This document shows, piece by piece, positions 1 through 9,018 of a stretch of DNA of 63,342 nucleotides. Source of the DNA: Acidobacteriota bacterium (GTDB lineage: Bacteria > Acidobacteriota > Terriglobia > UBA7540). Numbering within the stretch: position 1 is the stretch's first letter; every line of letters begins with the position of its first letter. The stretch is from contig JAKCCV010000021.1 in NCBI GenBank assembly GCA_021838785.1, forward strand, positions 1 to 63,342. Direction: 5' to 3'. A program made the position numbers and the translations under genes. The notes under the pieces were generated by a model. The model did no database searches, had not been told where the DNA came from, and saw nothing but the letters and a program-made list of their open reading frames with translations.

Positions 1-121
1 GGGACCGCAGCACTTGCAACATATTATTGAGAAGACCCGAGAGTATCAGGCGGCGCATCCACGAAAACCGAGGCGTCGCCATCGGAGAAAGAATAATATA
101 AATCACTAACTGTACGATGTA

Positions 122-1960
122 CTAGCGATGCGAGGAATGCACGAGCGGTCGCGGAACATAAGGGGAGCGAGTCAGCCGGGTTCGGATAAGCCGACCGTCT
201 TTCCACTTAAAGACGGCCGTGTCGAGGCGCGCCGGTCGAGCGTGGAGCCCTCCCGCCAAAAACTTAATTTCCAACTGTTGGTGAATCATCCGCACTTCAG
301 TAACCTGGAAAAAACTTCCGTTGTCTTCTTCTCCCGCGCCCCAATCATGCGGCTCGAGCCGTGCGAGCAACCGAGGGCCGTGCGATGAGATGGTATAAAC
401 AAACACCTCGTTATATTGCCAATTGGCGGGCCCGCTGCACGCGGTATGCACAGCCGCATCGAGGGGCTGGTCGGTCACTAAATGCCCATAAGCGACGCTC
501 TCAACTTTGAAAATGTTGTGAGTGCCGGGCATGGCGGGAATTGCCTTTTCCCAAACTCCACCCTTGACCGTGATGAGCCGATCGAAGCCAGTCAGGTAAC
601 GCTTCCAACATTCCGAGGGATACGGGAAATGGCGAAAATCCACCCGCCGGATGCCTTCGCTCCCCGCCTCTGCCGGCTCTTGCTTCGGCGGGCGCCGAGG
701 CAGATATTTCCAAATGCTCGGGTCTTCCTCGCCCAAAACCCAGGCGCAAAATCCTTCGAGGCCGCGACGCTTGGCCAGGCTCAGCCGCGCTCTAAATGTC
801 TTTGTGTCGGTGAAGAAGACCCATTCCCTCCGCCCATCGCGGTCATAGTCGAACCATGAAGTTTGATCGGTGGGATCCCATTGAATCAGGCGGTGATGGT
901 TCATCGCCAGCCGCAGCGCTTGGGACGCGCTCAGGCTTGCGGCCCTGACGTTGGGTAAATAGTAGAGGTTGGTCCCCCGCCGACGACGCAGCGGCCTTCC
1001 CGCCCACCAACGATATCCATACAAGGGAATGCCCAAGGACAACTTTTGTTTGGGTACTTGGCGCAGCGCGTAGTTCAATTGCCGAACCATCCATGGGGTG
1101 CCTGCAACCGGCCCGGGCGGAGTGAACCGCGTATGCTCGTCGTAGGTCATCAGGCAAATCAGGTCCGCTGATTTCGCCAGGCCGGCAAGGTCATACGCGC
1201 CGCTCCAATGGCGATAGAACCATTGTCCAAAGGCCGTCGGGCGGCCAAGCCCGGGGGCGTTGGGGACGGTGGCAATGGAAAGTTTGTAACCGGCACGGTG
1301 TAGCGCCACCGCCGCTTCGGACACCGTGCTCGTCAGAGCCTTGCGGTCGCGCCAGTTGACGTCCTCAAAATCAATCTGAAAGCCTTGATAACCGTAACGC
1401 CGGCATTCGGCGACCAGCGCCCGCGAGAACCGCGTCCGCGCCATCCGGTCGTTCAAGAAAGCGTGATAAGTGTCCGGATGAAAATTCCACGCGGAAACGA
1501 TGGGCATGACGATGACGTGATACTCCTTGGCAACCCTCAGCACCGCCGCGTCCGGCTCTCCCCTCAAGGTGCCGCGGCGGTCCACTGAGTACCAGGTTGG
1601 GACAATCACGTCTATTTTGTCCGCGTGGGTCACAAATGATTGCACGGATTGGCGCGCGCGCGTCATGTAGAACAGCGCCTGGAACACGGGTTGACGATGG
1701 GATTTCTTTGCGCCGGCTTTCAAGCTGCCGAGGTTTTGCGAGGGCGCGATTCGTTGCCCCGCAGGCGCTGGCACGATGGTTCGGACTTGCTGCGATTCCA
1801 GTGCGGCTCGAGGTGTACTCTGATTGAGGAAGCGACCGGCAGCGCCCGCCTTGACCCACCCTGCCGCTCCAATGACCCCTGCGAGCGCGCTCGCCAACGC
1901 TGTTCTTCGGATTTGCACTTGCGCAGTATGAGCGACGGCTCTTGACGGGTCAAGCTTCAA
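122..1960 (-). CDS. Exported glycoside hydrolase family 18-like protein
   Basis: A 612-residue protein with the GH18 (chitinase / YaaH-like) TIM-barrel signature. The catalytic strand reads GFQIDFEDV around residues 193-201, placing the presumed proton-donor Glu near 199 with the expected Asp two residues before it. The substrate-cleft motifs LICLMTYDEH and LGIPLYGYRWW follow, as in GH18 proteins that act on peptidoglycan or chitin-type polysaccharides. The N-terminus carries an Arg-Arg pair and a hydrophobic stretch (RRTALASALAGVIG), so export by Tat or Sec is likely. About 180 residues after the barrel (from roughly 430) form a C-terminal domain I do not recognise. No neighbour suggests a pathway; substrate is unknown. 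Confidence 0.85.
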   Translation of the reverse strand: MKLDPSRAVAHTAQVQIRRTALASALAGVIGAAGWVKAGAAGRFLNQSTPRAALESQQVRTIVPAPAGQRIAPSQNLGSLKAGAKKSHRQPVFQALFYMTRARQSVQSFVTHADKIDVIVPTWYSVDRRGTLRGEPDAAVLRVAKEYHVIVMPIVSAWNFHPDTYHAFLNDRMARTRFSRALVAECRRYGYQGFQIDFEDVNWRDRKALTSTVSEAAVALHRAGYKLSIATVPNAPGLGRPTAFGQWFYRHWSGAYDLAGLAKSADLICLMTYDEHTRFTPPGPVAGTPWMVRQLNYALRQVPKQKLSLGIPLYGYRWWAGRPLRRRRGTNLYYLPNVRAASLSASQALRLAMNHHRLIQWDPTDQTSWFDYDRDGRREWVFFTDTKTFRARLSLAKRRGLEGFCAWVLGEEDPSIWKYLPRRPPKQEPAEAGSEGIRRVDFRHFPYPSECWKRYLTGFDRLITVKGGVWEKAIPAMPGTHNIFKVESVAYGHLVTDQPLDAAVHTACSGPANWQYNEVFVYTISSHGPRLLARLEPHDWGAGEEDNGSFFQVTEVRMIHQQLEIKFLAGGLHARPARLDTAVFKWKDGRLIRTRLTRSPYVPRPLVHSSHR

Positions 1961-1993
1961 GGCTCGGTAGCGGACTCCTCAGCAGCAAAGGCA

Positions 1994-2071
1994 TGGTAGG
2001 CCCGAACGGACTCGAACCGTTGACCTCTACCGTGTCAAGGTAGCGCTCTAACCGGGCTGAGCTACGGGCCT
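1994..2071 (-). tRNA. tRNA-Val (anticodon GAC)
   Basis: The reverse strand folds as a full cloverleaf. The acceptor AGGCCCG pairs with CGGGCCT, the anticodon stem CTACC/GGTAG carries the loop TTGACAC (anticodon GAC), the T arm contains GGTTCGAGTCC, and CCA is encoded. A decayed integrase lies directly beside its 5' side. Confidence 0.95.
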
Positions 2072-2079
2072 ATCAGGAC

Positions 2080-2358
2080 TTAGCTGATGGACACTTGGCA
2101 CTTGGGGTGGATTTTGGGATTCGCCTTCCCGAAAACCTGCCTCCTTAGGCTGCCCCATGCCGTTTTCGCGCAAGGCCGTGGGTATAGCCTCCACGGCTTG
2201 CCTTTGGGCTTCGGGCCGGGTATGGCGGTAGTGCTTTGCCATCCGGAGGTTGTAGTAAGCGACCATCCGAGCACCTGAACAACAGTGGCCATGGCCACGC
2301 CGTTTTCGAGCATCTTGAGTGCGGCCGAATGCCCCGAATCATGATACCTCAGCCGCAA
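2080..2358 (-). pseudogene. Tyrosine recombinase (integrase) C-terminal remnant
   Basis: The reading frame from 2358 gives LRYHDSGHSAALKMLENG and then VVQVLGWS, clearly the HxxR / LGW region of a phage-type integrase. The box-II Arg is lost (HDSGH instead of HDLRH). Just after GWS the match jumps to another frame, where MAKHYRHTRPEAQRQAVEAI continues the family pattern, so there is a frameshift near 2255-2265. The N-terminal catalytic half is missing. Its position next to tRNA-Val suggests the relic of an element once integrated there. Confidence 0.75.
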
Positions 2359-2773
2359 TGTCCGGGGAAGCCCCTTTCATGTCAGAGGGCAGCCCGCGGG
2401 CGATCTCCAAGCGCTGCCAACGGGGCGGGTCGAGTTTCTGAAAGAAGTTGTAAGGGACCGGTTGAGCCACCGGAACAGACGCGAGAGTTGGGAAACGCCC
2501 CGAGGCGCCGGGTTTCAGTGACGACCTCACCCTACGGCACTGGTGGCCTCGCCACGACCAACCCAAACTTTATTCCCGTGGCTCTTGGAGGGTGCGGTGC
2601 TGATATACTTACTGAGGAGGATGCTGAAGAGGTCGTGGTTGAAACCCTAGGGAACTTCGGAGGGTGAGGCAACCTTCCAGCATCCAGATCTTCATGGGGA
2701 GGAGGGGAACCTCGTGCCCAAAACCGCCCCATACGCATGGCGTCTTCACACGGAAATCCCAAAGGCTGAGGGA
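2359..2773. other. Region without a supported gene
   Basis: About 415 bp between the integrase relic and the response regulator. A forward frame ends at 2667 with a short acidic peptide (VALGGCGADILTEEDAEEVV and a Gly-Gly end) that looks protein-like but has no convincing start. A good Shine-Dalgarno-like GGAGGAGGGG sits near 2698-2707, before a possible GTG start at 2714. Confidence 0.4.
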
Positions 2774-3547
2774 ATGAAAATTTCTGCCCTGATTGTGGAT
2801 GACGAGCAGCCGGCGCGCGACGAGTTGGCATTTCTCCTGCGCCAGGTTCCGGATATCAACGTCATCGGGCAAGGCAAAAATGGTCTTGAGGCGGTCAGCC
2901 TCATTCGCGAGCTAGGACCCCAACTGGTCTTCCTGGACGTCGAAATGCCGGGACTCGACGGATTCGGCGTCATCAAGCGTGTGTTGGAGAAGAAGCTCAC
3001 TCTGCCGTTCTTTATCTTCTCAACCGCTTATGACCAATACGCCGTCCGGGCGTTTGAAGTGAACGCGCTCGATTATTTGCTGAAGCCGATTGAAAAGAGC
3101 CGCCTCGAAACGGCGCTGGACCGAGTTCGCCGCCTGCTCGCGGAATCGGAGTCGGCTTCGCAGAAATTGGATCGCTTGGTCCAGATGTTGGCCGATCGTC
3201 CACCCTCAACGTCGGGCAAAATTGTCGTCAAGACGAACGGCCGTTTGGTGCTGGTGGATGCGTCCGACATCGTTTATGCCAACATCCAGGGCGGAGTCAT
3301 TAACATTGTGACGACTCATCTGGAAGGTCAGTCGAATTTCCGCACCTTAGAAGAGCTTCAAGGAGCGCTCGATTCCAGGATTTTCTGGCGCATCCGGCGT
3401 TCGCATCTCATCAACATCAACCGCATCAAAGAAGTGATGCCCTGGTTCAAAAGCTCCTACCAACTCAAGATGGAGGATCGGAAGCAGACAGAGATTCCCG
3501 TCAGTCGCAATCAAACGCGCAAGTTGCGCGAGCTGCTGAATCTCTAG
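2774..3547 (+). CDS. LytTR-family response regulator
   Basis: A 257-residue two-component regulator. Residues about 1-120 are a receiver domain with the acidic VDDE pair, the phospho-acceptor Asp in LVFLDVEMPG, the switch Thr/Ser in FSTAYD and the conserved Lys in LLKPIE. Residues about 155-257 are a LytTR DNA-binding domain (IVYANIQGG, FWRIRRSHLININRI). I chose ATG 2774 because family members normally begin just before the first beta strand. An in-frame GTG at 2714 with GGAGGGG upstream would add 20 residues. No histidine kinase is adjacent; the efflux genes downstream are on the same strand and are possible targets. Confidence 0.92.
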   Translation: MKISALIVDDEQPARDELAFLLRQVPDINVIGQGKNGLEAVSLIRELGPQLVFLDVEMPGLDGFGVIKRVLEKKLTLPFFIFSTAYDQYAVRAFEVNALDYLLKPIEKSRLETALDRVRRLLAESESASQKLDRLVQMLADRPPSTSGKIVVKTNGRLVLVDASDIVYANIQGGVINIVTTHLEGQSNFRTLEELQGALDSRIFWRIRRSHLININRIKEVMPWFKSSYQLKMEDRKQTEIPVSRNQTRKLRELLNL

Positions 3548-3694
3548 GACGCCTCCGTGCCCCCGCGATGACCCGGGATTTCGAGTTCAATCGGCGCGGC
3601 GAGCCTCCTGAGCAAGCCTGGTCGTCAAGGTGCGAGGGCCGCGCTGATGAGCGCCGCAGCGTTTAGTCAATCATTAGCCAGGAGAGAATTCGCA

Positions 3695-5062
3695 ATGATG
3701 GTCAAGCGAGCAGGTTGGCTGTTGGTTTTCTGGTTCGTGGCGTCATGGCCATTGCGGGCCCAGCAAAGCCTTCTACCGCTCAGCTCGGTGGTGCGCCGGG
3801 TGGTGGCCAGAGACCCCGGCGTTTTGGCCCGCCAAGCGGAATTCAAGGCCGCCCAAACCGAGACCCGGCGCGCGGAGTCCAAGCGACTGCCCAAGCTCAA
3901 TCTCACAACCGGGACGGGCGTGGGAAAAAGCGTGGATGACCTTGCCAACGTTCTTCTCACCGGACTTGTCCCCGTCGCGGTGACCAACCCTCGCACCCGC
4001 TCGCGCCTGGCGAGTCTCTCCTTGAGCCGCCCTTACGTTATCCCCGGCGCCAGCCTCGAAGATGATTTGTACGACGGCGGCGAGACGGCAGCGACCATTG
4101 AAACCGCGCGATTAAAGGCTGACAAGTCACGGGTCGGTCAAGGGCGAGCGCGCCAGGATGCGGCGTACCAAGCTGCCCTTTATTTTCTTCGACTCGCCCA
4201 AGGGCAAATCCTGCAGCGCGACCTTGAAGAATACGCCCAGATTGCGCATCGGGCCGCGCGGGCACTCTCCGCTCAAGCCAAAGTCGGCAAAGTCACGCCC
4301 GCCGAGGCCCTCGCCGGCATCTCTCAATATGAGGCCGCCGAAGCCTCTTTAGGGAATGACCGTGACGGCTTGCGCCTATGGAGCCAACTGCTTCGGCGGC
4401 TGGGAGGCTTTGCGGTGGACACGGCCTTTGACACGCGGGCTTTGGAACGTTATCTGGCCGCCTATCCGCTGTCCCCGCTGCCGAGCAGCATGGATATTTC
4501 AAAGACCCGCGCCGTTCAGGATGCCAACCTGGAGGCTCGAATTGCCGCCCAGCAGCTTCGGTCGGCGCGCGCAGCGCGGTTGCCGCATGTGAGTTTTCTG
4601 GCCGAATATGGCTTTCAATTTTCAAACCTTTTGTTTACCTTCCGGCCGGGCTACAACGTCGGCGTCGAAGTCAGTTATCCGCTCTTTACGGGGGGGCGTC
4701 GGTCGCGGGATATCGTGGCGGGCGAGGAACATCTGACCGCAGCCCGCTTCGAGGCAAGAAAGGCGCGAGAGGAGCAAGATGCAAAATACGAGGAGATGGC
4801 GGAAGAAGACCGAACCTTGGGACGCGAGCTCACGGCCGCTAAGAGCGAACTCGCCGAGGCCTCGGAGATTTACCGAGTCGCGCGGTTGAAGTACGACCAA
4901 GGCATCGAATCTCCTTCTGATTTGCTTGAAGCTGCGGGGCTGTGGCTGAAAAGCCGCAACCGATGCCTGACCCTCGCGCAATCCAGTTTACTTCTACGTT
5001 GGGCGGCGCTTCGCTCGCAGGGCCAACTCGTCTCCTCTTTGGAGCAGGGAGTATTGCCGTAA
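3695..5062 (+). CDS. TolC-family outer membrane efflux protein
   Basis: A 455-residue outer-membrane factor with a signal peptide (VKRAGWLLVFWFVASWPLRA) and the two repeated alpha-helical regions of the TolC/OEP family. These are rich in Ala, Glu and Arg and contain conserved turns such as VSYPLFTGGRRSRDI and YRVARLKYDQGIESPSDLLEA. The ATG at 3695 is preferred over 3647 because it starts the signal peptide and has GGAGAG upstream. The HlyD-type adaptor follows after one base, so they form a two-gene unit. No inner-membrane pump is encoded here, so it would have to come from elsewhere. Confidence 0.92.
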   Translation: MMVKRAGWLLVFWFVASWPLRAQQSLLPLSSVVRRVVARDPGVLARQAEFKAAQTETRRAESKRLPKLNLTTGTGVGKSVDDLANVLLTGLVPVAVTNPRTRSRLASLSLSRPYVIPGASLEDDLYDGGETAATIETARLKADKSRVGQGRARQDAAYQAALYFLRLAQGQILQRDLEEYAQIAHRAARALSAQAKVGKVTPAEALAGISQYEAAEASLGNDRDGLRLWSQLLRRLGGFAVDTAFDTRALERYLAAYPLSPLPSSMDISKTRAVQDANLEARIAAQQLRSARAARLPHVSFLAEYGFQFSNLLFTFRPGYNVGVEVSYPLFTGGRRSRDIVAGEEHLTAARFEARKAREEQDAKYEEMAEEDRTLGRELTAAKSELAEASEIYRVARLKYDQGIESPSDLLEAAGLWLKSRNRCLTLAQSSLLLRWAALRSQGQLVSSLEQGVLP

Positions 5063-5063
5063 C

Positions 5064-6296
5064 ATGCGACTGTTCAATCGCCGCAACTTGATCCTTCTGC
5101 TCCTGTTGGCGGGGACGGTCCTCGGCTTGGTGTTGCGGAAAGACCTGGGCGGAGCGCCGCCGAGCGTCGAGGTGGCGCGCGCCGCACAAGGCGACTTGAC
5201 GCAAAATTTCCGGACGAATGGCGTCGTCGAGCCGGCCACCTGGCGCGAATTGCGGGCTCGATTTTCAGGTCGCGTCCTGAGTGTCTATGTTCACGAAGGT
5301 GATTTTGTGAGGGCAGGGCAATCCCTGGCGCGCCTGGACGACCGCACCGCGGAGGCTGCTCTCGCGCAAGCGCGAACGGCACTTCTGACGGCGGAGCAAG
5401 CCGTAGCGGCCGCCAGCAGGACCGCCACCCTGGCTCCCCTCGAAGCTCAGATCAAAGCCGCGCAGGCGGACCTTCAACTGGCAGCCTCGGCGCGGCGACG
5501 GGATGAGGTTCTTCTCCGAGAAAAAGCCATCGCCCAGCCCGAGTTCGAGCGAGCCGAAGCCGATTATCAGAAGGCTTTGAGCAGGTTGCGGGCCTTGCAG
5601 GAGAAGCGACAGGAGTTGCGCACCCGCACGTTGCCCCTGCAAGAGCAAGCTGCCCAAGCGCGGGTTGAGGCGGCGCGCGTCGCCCTGGCGGAGGCCGAGA
5701 GCCGCCTCAAGGAGACGCGGGTGCCCGCGCCGATGACGGGCACGTTGTTGGTCCGCCCTCCCGATCCTGGAACCCTCGTGAATCCCGGCGACCTCCTCGC
5801 CAAGGTGGGCGATATTTCTCACCTGCGCGTGCGGGCGTTTATTGACCAGCCGGATTTTTCTTTCATTCGTGTGGGCTCTCCGGTGCGGATTACCTCCATC
5901 GGCTTTCCGGGTGTCGTCTGGCACGGGCGCGTCGAGCGGCTGTCCGCTCAACTGACCACGCTCGGGAAAAGAATCGTCGGTGACGCGCTCTGTTCGATTG
6001 ATAATGGCGACGACCCGTTGCCCGTCAACTCAAACGTGGATTTGACGTTCACCAGCCGCGAACTGCGCAATGTCTTGCTCATTCCCGTGGATGCCGTGTT
6101 CCAAACCGATAACCACAACATCGTTTATGTGGTTCACGAGGGGAGACTCTTGGAGCGAAGGGTCGAGGTCGGAGCCAGCAATGCCAATTCGATTGTCGTG
6201 TTGAGCGGGCTGAAGCCCGGCGAGATCGTTCTCGACGACCTGACGATTCAACCGAAGCCGGGAATGCGCGTCCGAACTCGAAAGCTGGCCCCGTAA
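5064..6296 (+). CDS. HlyD/MFP-family periplasmic efflux adaptor
   Basis: A 410-residue membrane-fusion protein. An N-terminal transmembrane anchor (LILLLLLAGTVLGLVL) is followed by a biotinyl-lipoyl-like half (VYVHEGDFVRAGQSLARLDD) and a long Ala/Glu/Arg coiled-coil hairpin (about 95-215). The second lipoyl half (VPAPMTGTLLVRPPDPGTLV) and beta-barrel domains ending in GLKPGEIVLDD follow. The start is one base after the stop of the TolC gene, so the two are surely co-transcribed. The family links an inner-membrane transporter to TolC; the exported substrate cannot be told from sequence. Confidence 0.92.
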   Translation: MRLFNRRNLILLLLLAGTVLGLVLRKDLGGAPPSVEVARAAQGDLTQNFRTNGVVEPATWRELRARFSGRVLSVYVHEGDFVRAGQSLARLDDRTAEAALAQARTALLTAEQAVAAASRTATLAPLEAQIKAAQADLQLAASARRRDEVLLREKAIAQPEFERAEADYQKALSRLRALQEKRQELRTRTLPLQEQAAQARVEAARVALAEAESRLKETRVPAPMTGTLLVRPPDPGTLVNPGDLLAKVGDISHLRVRAFIDQPDFSFIRVGSPVRITSIGFPGVVWHGRVERLSAQLTTLGKRIVGDALCSIDNGDDPLPVNSNVDLTFTSRELRNVLLIPVDAVFQTDNHNIVYVVHEGRLLERRVEVGASNANSIVVLSGLKPGEIVLDDLTIQPKPGMRVRTRKLAP

Positions 6297-6479
6297 GCCG
6301 CCAAGCGGGCGACTCACCTTCCTGCGCTCTGGCCGCCATCTCAACGATGGAATGTTCCTGCGCCTCGAGGCCGATCGAGAGCTGGCCCATGCAACGGCTG
6401 GGAACGTCAGCTTTTTATAGCCCGCGACGATTCCTATCGTGAACTTATTTCTTCCTGCTGTTATGCGGCGAAGGCTTTC

Positions 6480-8054
6480 TTAGCGCAACCGCGAAAAGTA
6501 GGCCCGTAGAGCATGGACAAGTGCCGGAACTGTGGATTCTTTGGCTTCAAGGGTGACGCGGAAGCCCATCCTCCGAAGCGTCGCGGAGGTCACGGGACCA
6601 ATCGAAACCACGGCTGCCTTGCGAAGAAGTGTGGCTCTGAGGCGTGGGGTCAGTTGCTCGAAGAAATTCACCGCCGTGGATGAGCTGGTGAACGTGATTG
6701 CATCGGGCGGTGGATCGAGCCAGCGCGCCAGGTCTCGGGCGGGAAAGTGAGGTCTTGCGGTCTGGTAGGCTTCGACAACCTCGACCCGCGCGCCCCGTTC
6801 CCGCAGGACGCGCGGCAGCAAATCTCGAGCCATCTTGGCACGTGGAATCAAGAACGACTTGCCGCGAACCTCCTCTTCAGCCAAAGCCTCGATGAGGCCT
6901 TCGGCCTGGTACGTTCTGGGAACAAAATCCACTTTAATGCTTGCCCGGGCAAGTGCTTCGGCGGTGGCCGGACCGATGGCACCGATCTTCAAACCTTTGA
7001 GGTCTCGGGCATCGCGTCCGTTGACGCGCAATCGCTCGAGAAAACTGCTTACGCCGTTTGCCGAGGTCAAAATGAGATAATCAAACGTCTTTAAGCGTCG
7101 GATCGCCCGGTCGAGAGGCGCCCACGAGTTCGGCGGGCGAATTTCAACACAGGGAATTTCCACGACCTCCGCTCCCAGGGCTTCCAAGGGTTCGGCGAGG
7201 CTCGCGGTCTGCTCATGAGCGCGCGTCACCACAATTCTTCGTCCTGATAAGGGGAGCTTTTCATGCCACCGCAAGTGGCGGCTCAGGCGTGCCACTTCGC
7301 CAATGACGGTGACTGCCGGTGGCTCCACATGACGCGCCCGTTGAGCAATGTTAGCAACCGTTCCTTCAATCACCGTCTGCGCGGCGCGCGTTCCCCAGCG
7401 AATCACGGCCGCCGGGGTGCTCGGGGAGTGTCCTTGCTCTATAAGACGCTGCGTAATCTGCGGAAGGTTTCGCACCCCCATGAACAGCACCAAGGTGCCG
7501 ACCCCGGGCGGGAATTGGGCTGCTTCGAGAAAGTGCCGCGATTTGCCGGGGTCTTCGTGTCCGGTGATGAAGGCAACGCTTGAGGCCATCTCTCGGTGCG
7601 TAACGGGTATGCCCGCATAGGCCGGCGCGGCGAGGCCCGATGAAACCCCTGGAACCACTTCAAAAGGAATCCCGACGCGAGCCAGCGCCAAGGCTTCCTC
7701 ACCTCCGCGGCCAAAGACAAACGGGTCTCCTCCCTTCAGCCGAACCACGGTGCGGCCTGCGCGAGCCTTCCGAATGAGCATCCGATTAATGGCTTCCTGC
7801 GCGAACTTGGCGCGGCCACCGCGCTTTCCGACCAAAATGCGCTCGCAGCCGGGTCGGGCATAGCGCAGCAGCGCTTCGTTGGCCAGGCAATCAAAAATCA
7901 CGGAGTCGGCGCGTTCCAGAGCTGTTTTGCCCTTAAGCGTCAAAAGCCCCGGGTCGCCGGGGCCGGCCCCCACCAGATAGACCTTCCCCATCGCGCGGCG
8001 CGGTGTCCGACGGGTAGAGGCGCCGGTGGATTGAGCCTGCAAAGGATTGTCCAT
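6480..8054 (-). CDS. cobA-hemD: Fused uroporphyrinogen-III C-methyltransferase / uroporphyrinogen-III synthase
   Basis: A 524-residue fusion. Residues about 22-265 are a SAM uroporphyrinogen-III methyltransferase (VYLVGAGPGDPGLLTLKG, GGDPFVFGRGGEE, VVPGVSS), which makes precorrin-2 for siroheme or cobalamin. Residues about 270-520 are a HemD-type synthase (RIVVTRAHEQTASL, FDYLILTSANGV, DAITFTSSSTAVNF) that cyclises hydroxymethylbilane. ATG 8054 has AGAAGAAGAG upstream; an internal ATG at 7991 begins right at the domain and is the alternative. It is the last gene of the heme operon and would also supply siroheme to the sulfite/nitrite reductase encoded upstream. Confidence 0.93.
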   Translation of the reverse strand: MDNPLQAQSTGASTRRTPRRAMGKVYLVGAGPGDPGLLTLKGKTALERADSVIFDCLANEALLRYARPGCERILVGKRGGRAKFAQEAINRMLIRKARAGRTVVRLKGGDPFVFGRGGEEALALARVGIPFEVVPGVSSGLAAPAYAGIPVTHREMASSVAFITGHEDPGKSRHFLEAAQFPPGVGTLVLFMGVRNLPQITQRLIEQGHSPSTPAAVIRWGTRAAQTVIEGTVANIAQRARHVEPPAVTVIGEVARLSRHLRWHEKLPLSGRRIVVTRAHEQTASLAEPLEALGAEVVEIPCVEIRPPNSWAPLDRAIRRLKTFDYLILTSANGVSSFLERLRVNGRDARDLKGLKIGAIGPATAEALARASIKVDFVPRTYQAEGLIEALAEEEVRGKSFLIPRAKMARDLLPRVLRERGARVEVVEAYQTARPHFPARDLARWLDPPPDAITFTSSSTAVNFFEQLTPRLRATLLRKAAVVSIGPVTSATLRRMGFRVTLEAKESTVPALVHALRAYFSRLR

Positions 8055-8092
8055 CTCTTCTTCTGGCGCTTTTAAGTAACCGAGACGCGAGG

Positions 8093-8989
8093 CTAGAGGA
8101 ACTCCTTCGCCCCCTTTCGGAGCAACTCCTGCGCCACGTGTCCGCCGACGGTTTCAGGGTCGCTCGGCGCTCCGCTGGCCACCGCAGAGAGGATCCTTGA
8201 GCCGTCCGCCGCTGCCACCACGCCCCGCACTCGCAGCCCCCCGTTCTCCACCACGCCGTAAGCGGCCAGCGGCAATTGGCATCCGCCGCCCAGGGCTCGC
8301 AGCACGGCCCGCTCGGCGCGCACGGCTTGGTGCGCCACCGGCGAGTCGAGCGTCTCTATGGCGGTTCGTATGGCCAAATCACCCTCCCGAATCTCAATCG
8401 CCAAGGCCCCTTGGCCGACCGCCGGGCAGACTTCCTGCTCGAGAAAATATTGGGTCACGCGATGACCGTAGCCAAGACGATTCAAGCCGGCAGCGGCCAG
8501 CACCAACGCCTCGCACTCACCGCGATCGAGCTTGCTCAAACGGGTGTCCACGTTTCCCCGCAGCGCGACAAACTGAAGGTCCGGCCTTAAGGCGTGCAAC
8601 TGCGACTGGCGACGCAGGCTACCCGTGCCCACGCGCGCGCCTTGCGGAAGATCCCGGAAGGAGCGTCCGTCCCTTGAGATCAGCGCATCGCGCGGGTCCT
8701 CGCGTTCCGGCACGGCGCCGAGGATCAATCCATCAGGAAGCTCGCTCGGCAGGTCCTTGAGGCTGTGAACCGCCACGTGGATGCGCTCCTGGAGCAGCGC
8801 CTCTTCGATCTCTTTGATAAAAAGCCCCTTGGTCCCTGAAGCAGTAAGCGGAACGTTCTCCCACCGGTCGCCACTGGTCTTAATGATTTCGATTTCAACC
8901 GAGTGACCAGCCGCTTGAAGCTGTTCCGCCACCCAACGCGCTTGCCAAAGCGCCAGGCGGCTACCCCGTGAGCCGATACGAATCGTCAT
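8093..8989 (-). CDS. hemC: Hydroxymethylbilane synthase (porphobilinogen deaminase)
   Basis: A 298-residue protein with the full family signature: IRIGSRGSRLALWQA at the N-terminus, VHSLKDLPSELPDGL, and GTGSLRRQSQLHALRPDL. The Cys that carries the dipyrromethane cofactor is in LGGGCQLPLAAYG. It polymerises four porphobilinogen units into hydroxymethylbilane, the substrate of the HemD domain encoded next. It sits 30 bp after hemA and 38 bp before the fusion gene on the same strand. Confidence 0.96.
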   Translation of the reverse strand: MTIRIGSRGSRLALWQARWVAEQLQAAGHSVEIEIIKTSGDRWENVPLTASGTKGLFIKEIEEALLQERIHVAVHSLKDLPSELPDGLILGAVPEREDPRDALISRDGRSFRDLPQGARVGTGSLRRQSQLHALRPDLQFVALRGNVDTRLSKLDRGECEALVLAAAGLNRLGYGHRVTQYFLEQEVCPAVGQGALAIEIREGDLAIRTAIETLDSPVAHQAVRAERAVLRALGGGCQLPLAAYGVVENGGLRVRGVVAAADGSRILSAVASGAPSDPETVGGHVAQELLRKGAKEFL

Positions 8990-9018
8990 GCTGCCCTGGG
9001 TTCCGTGATGGGGAAGCG

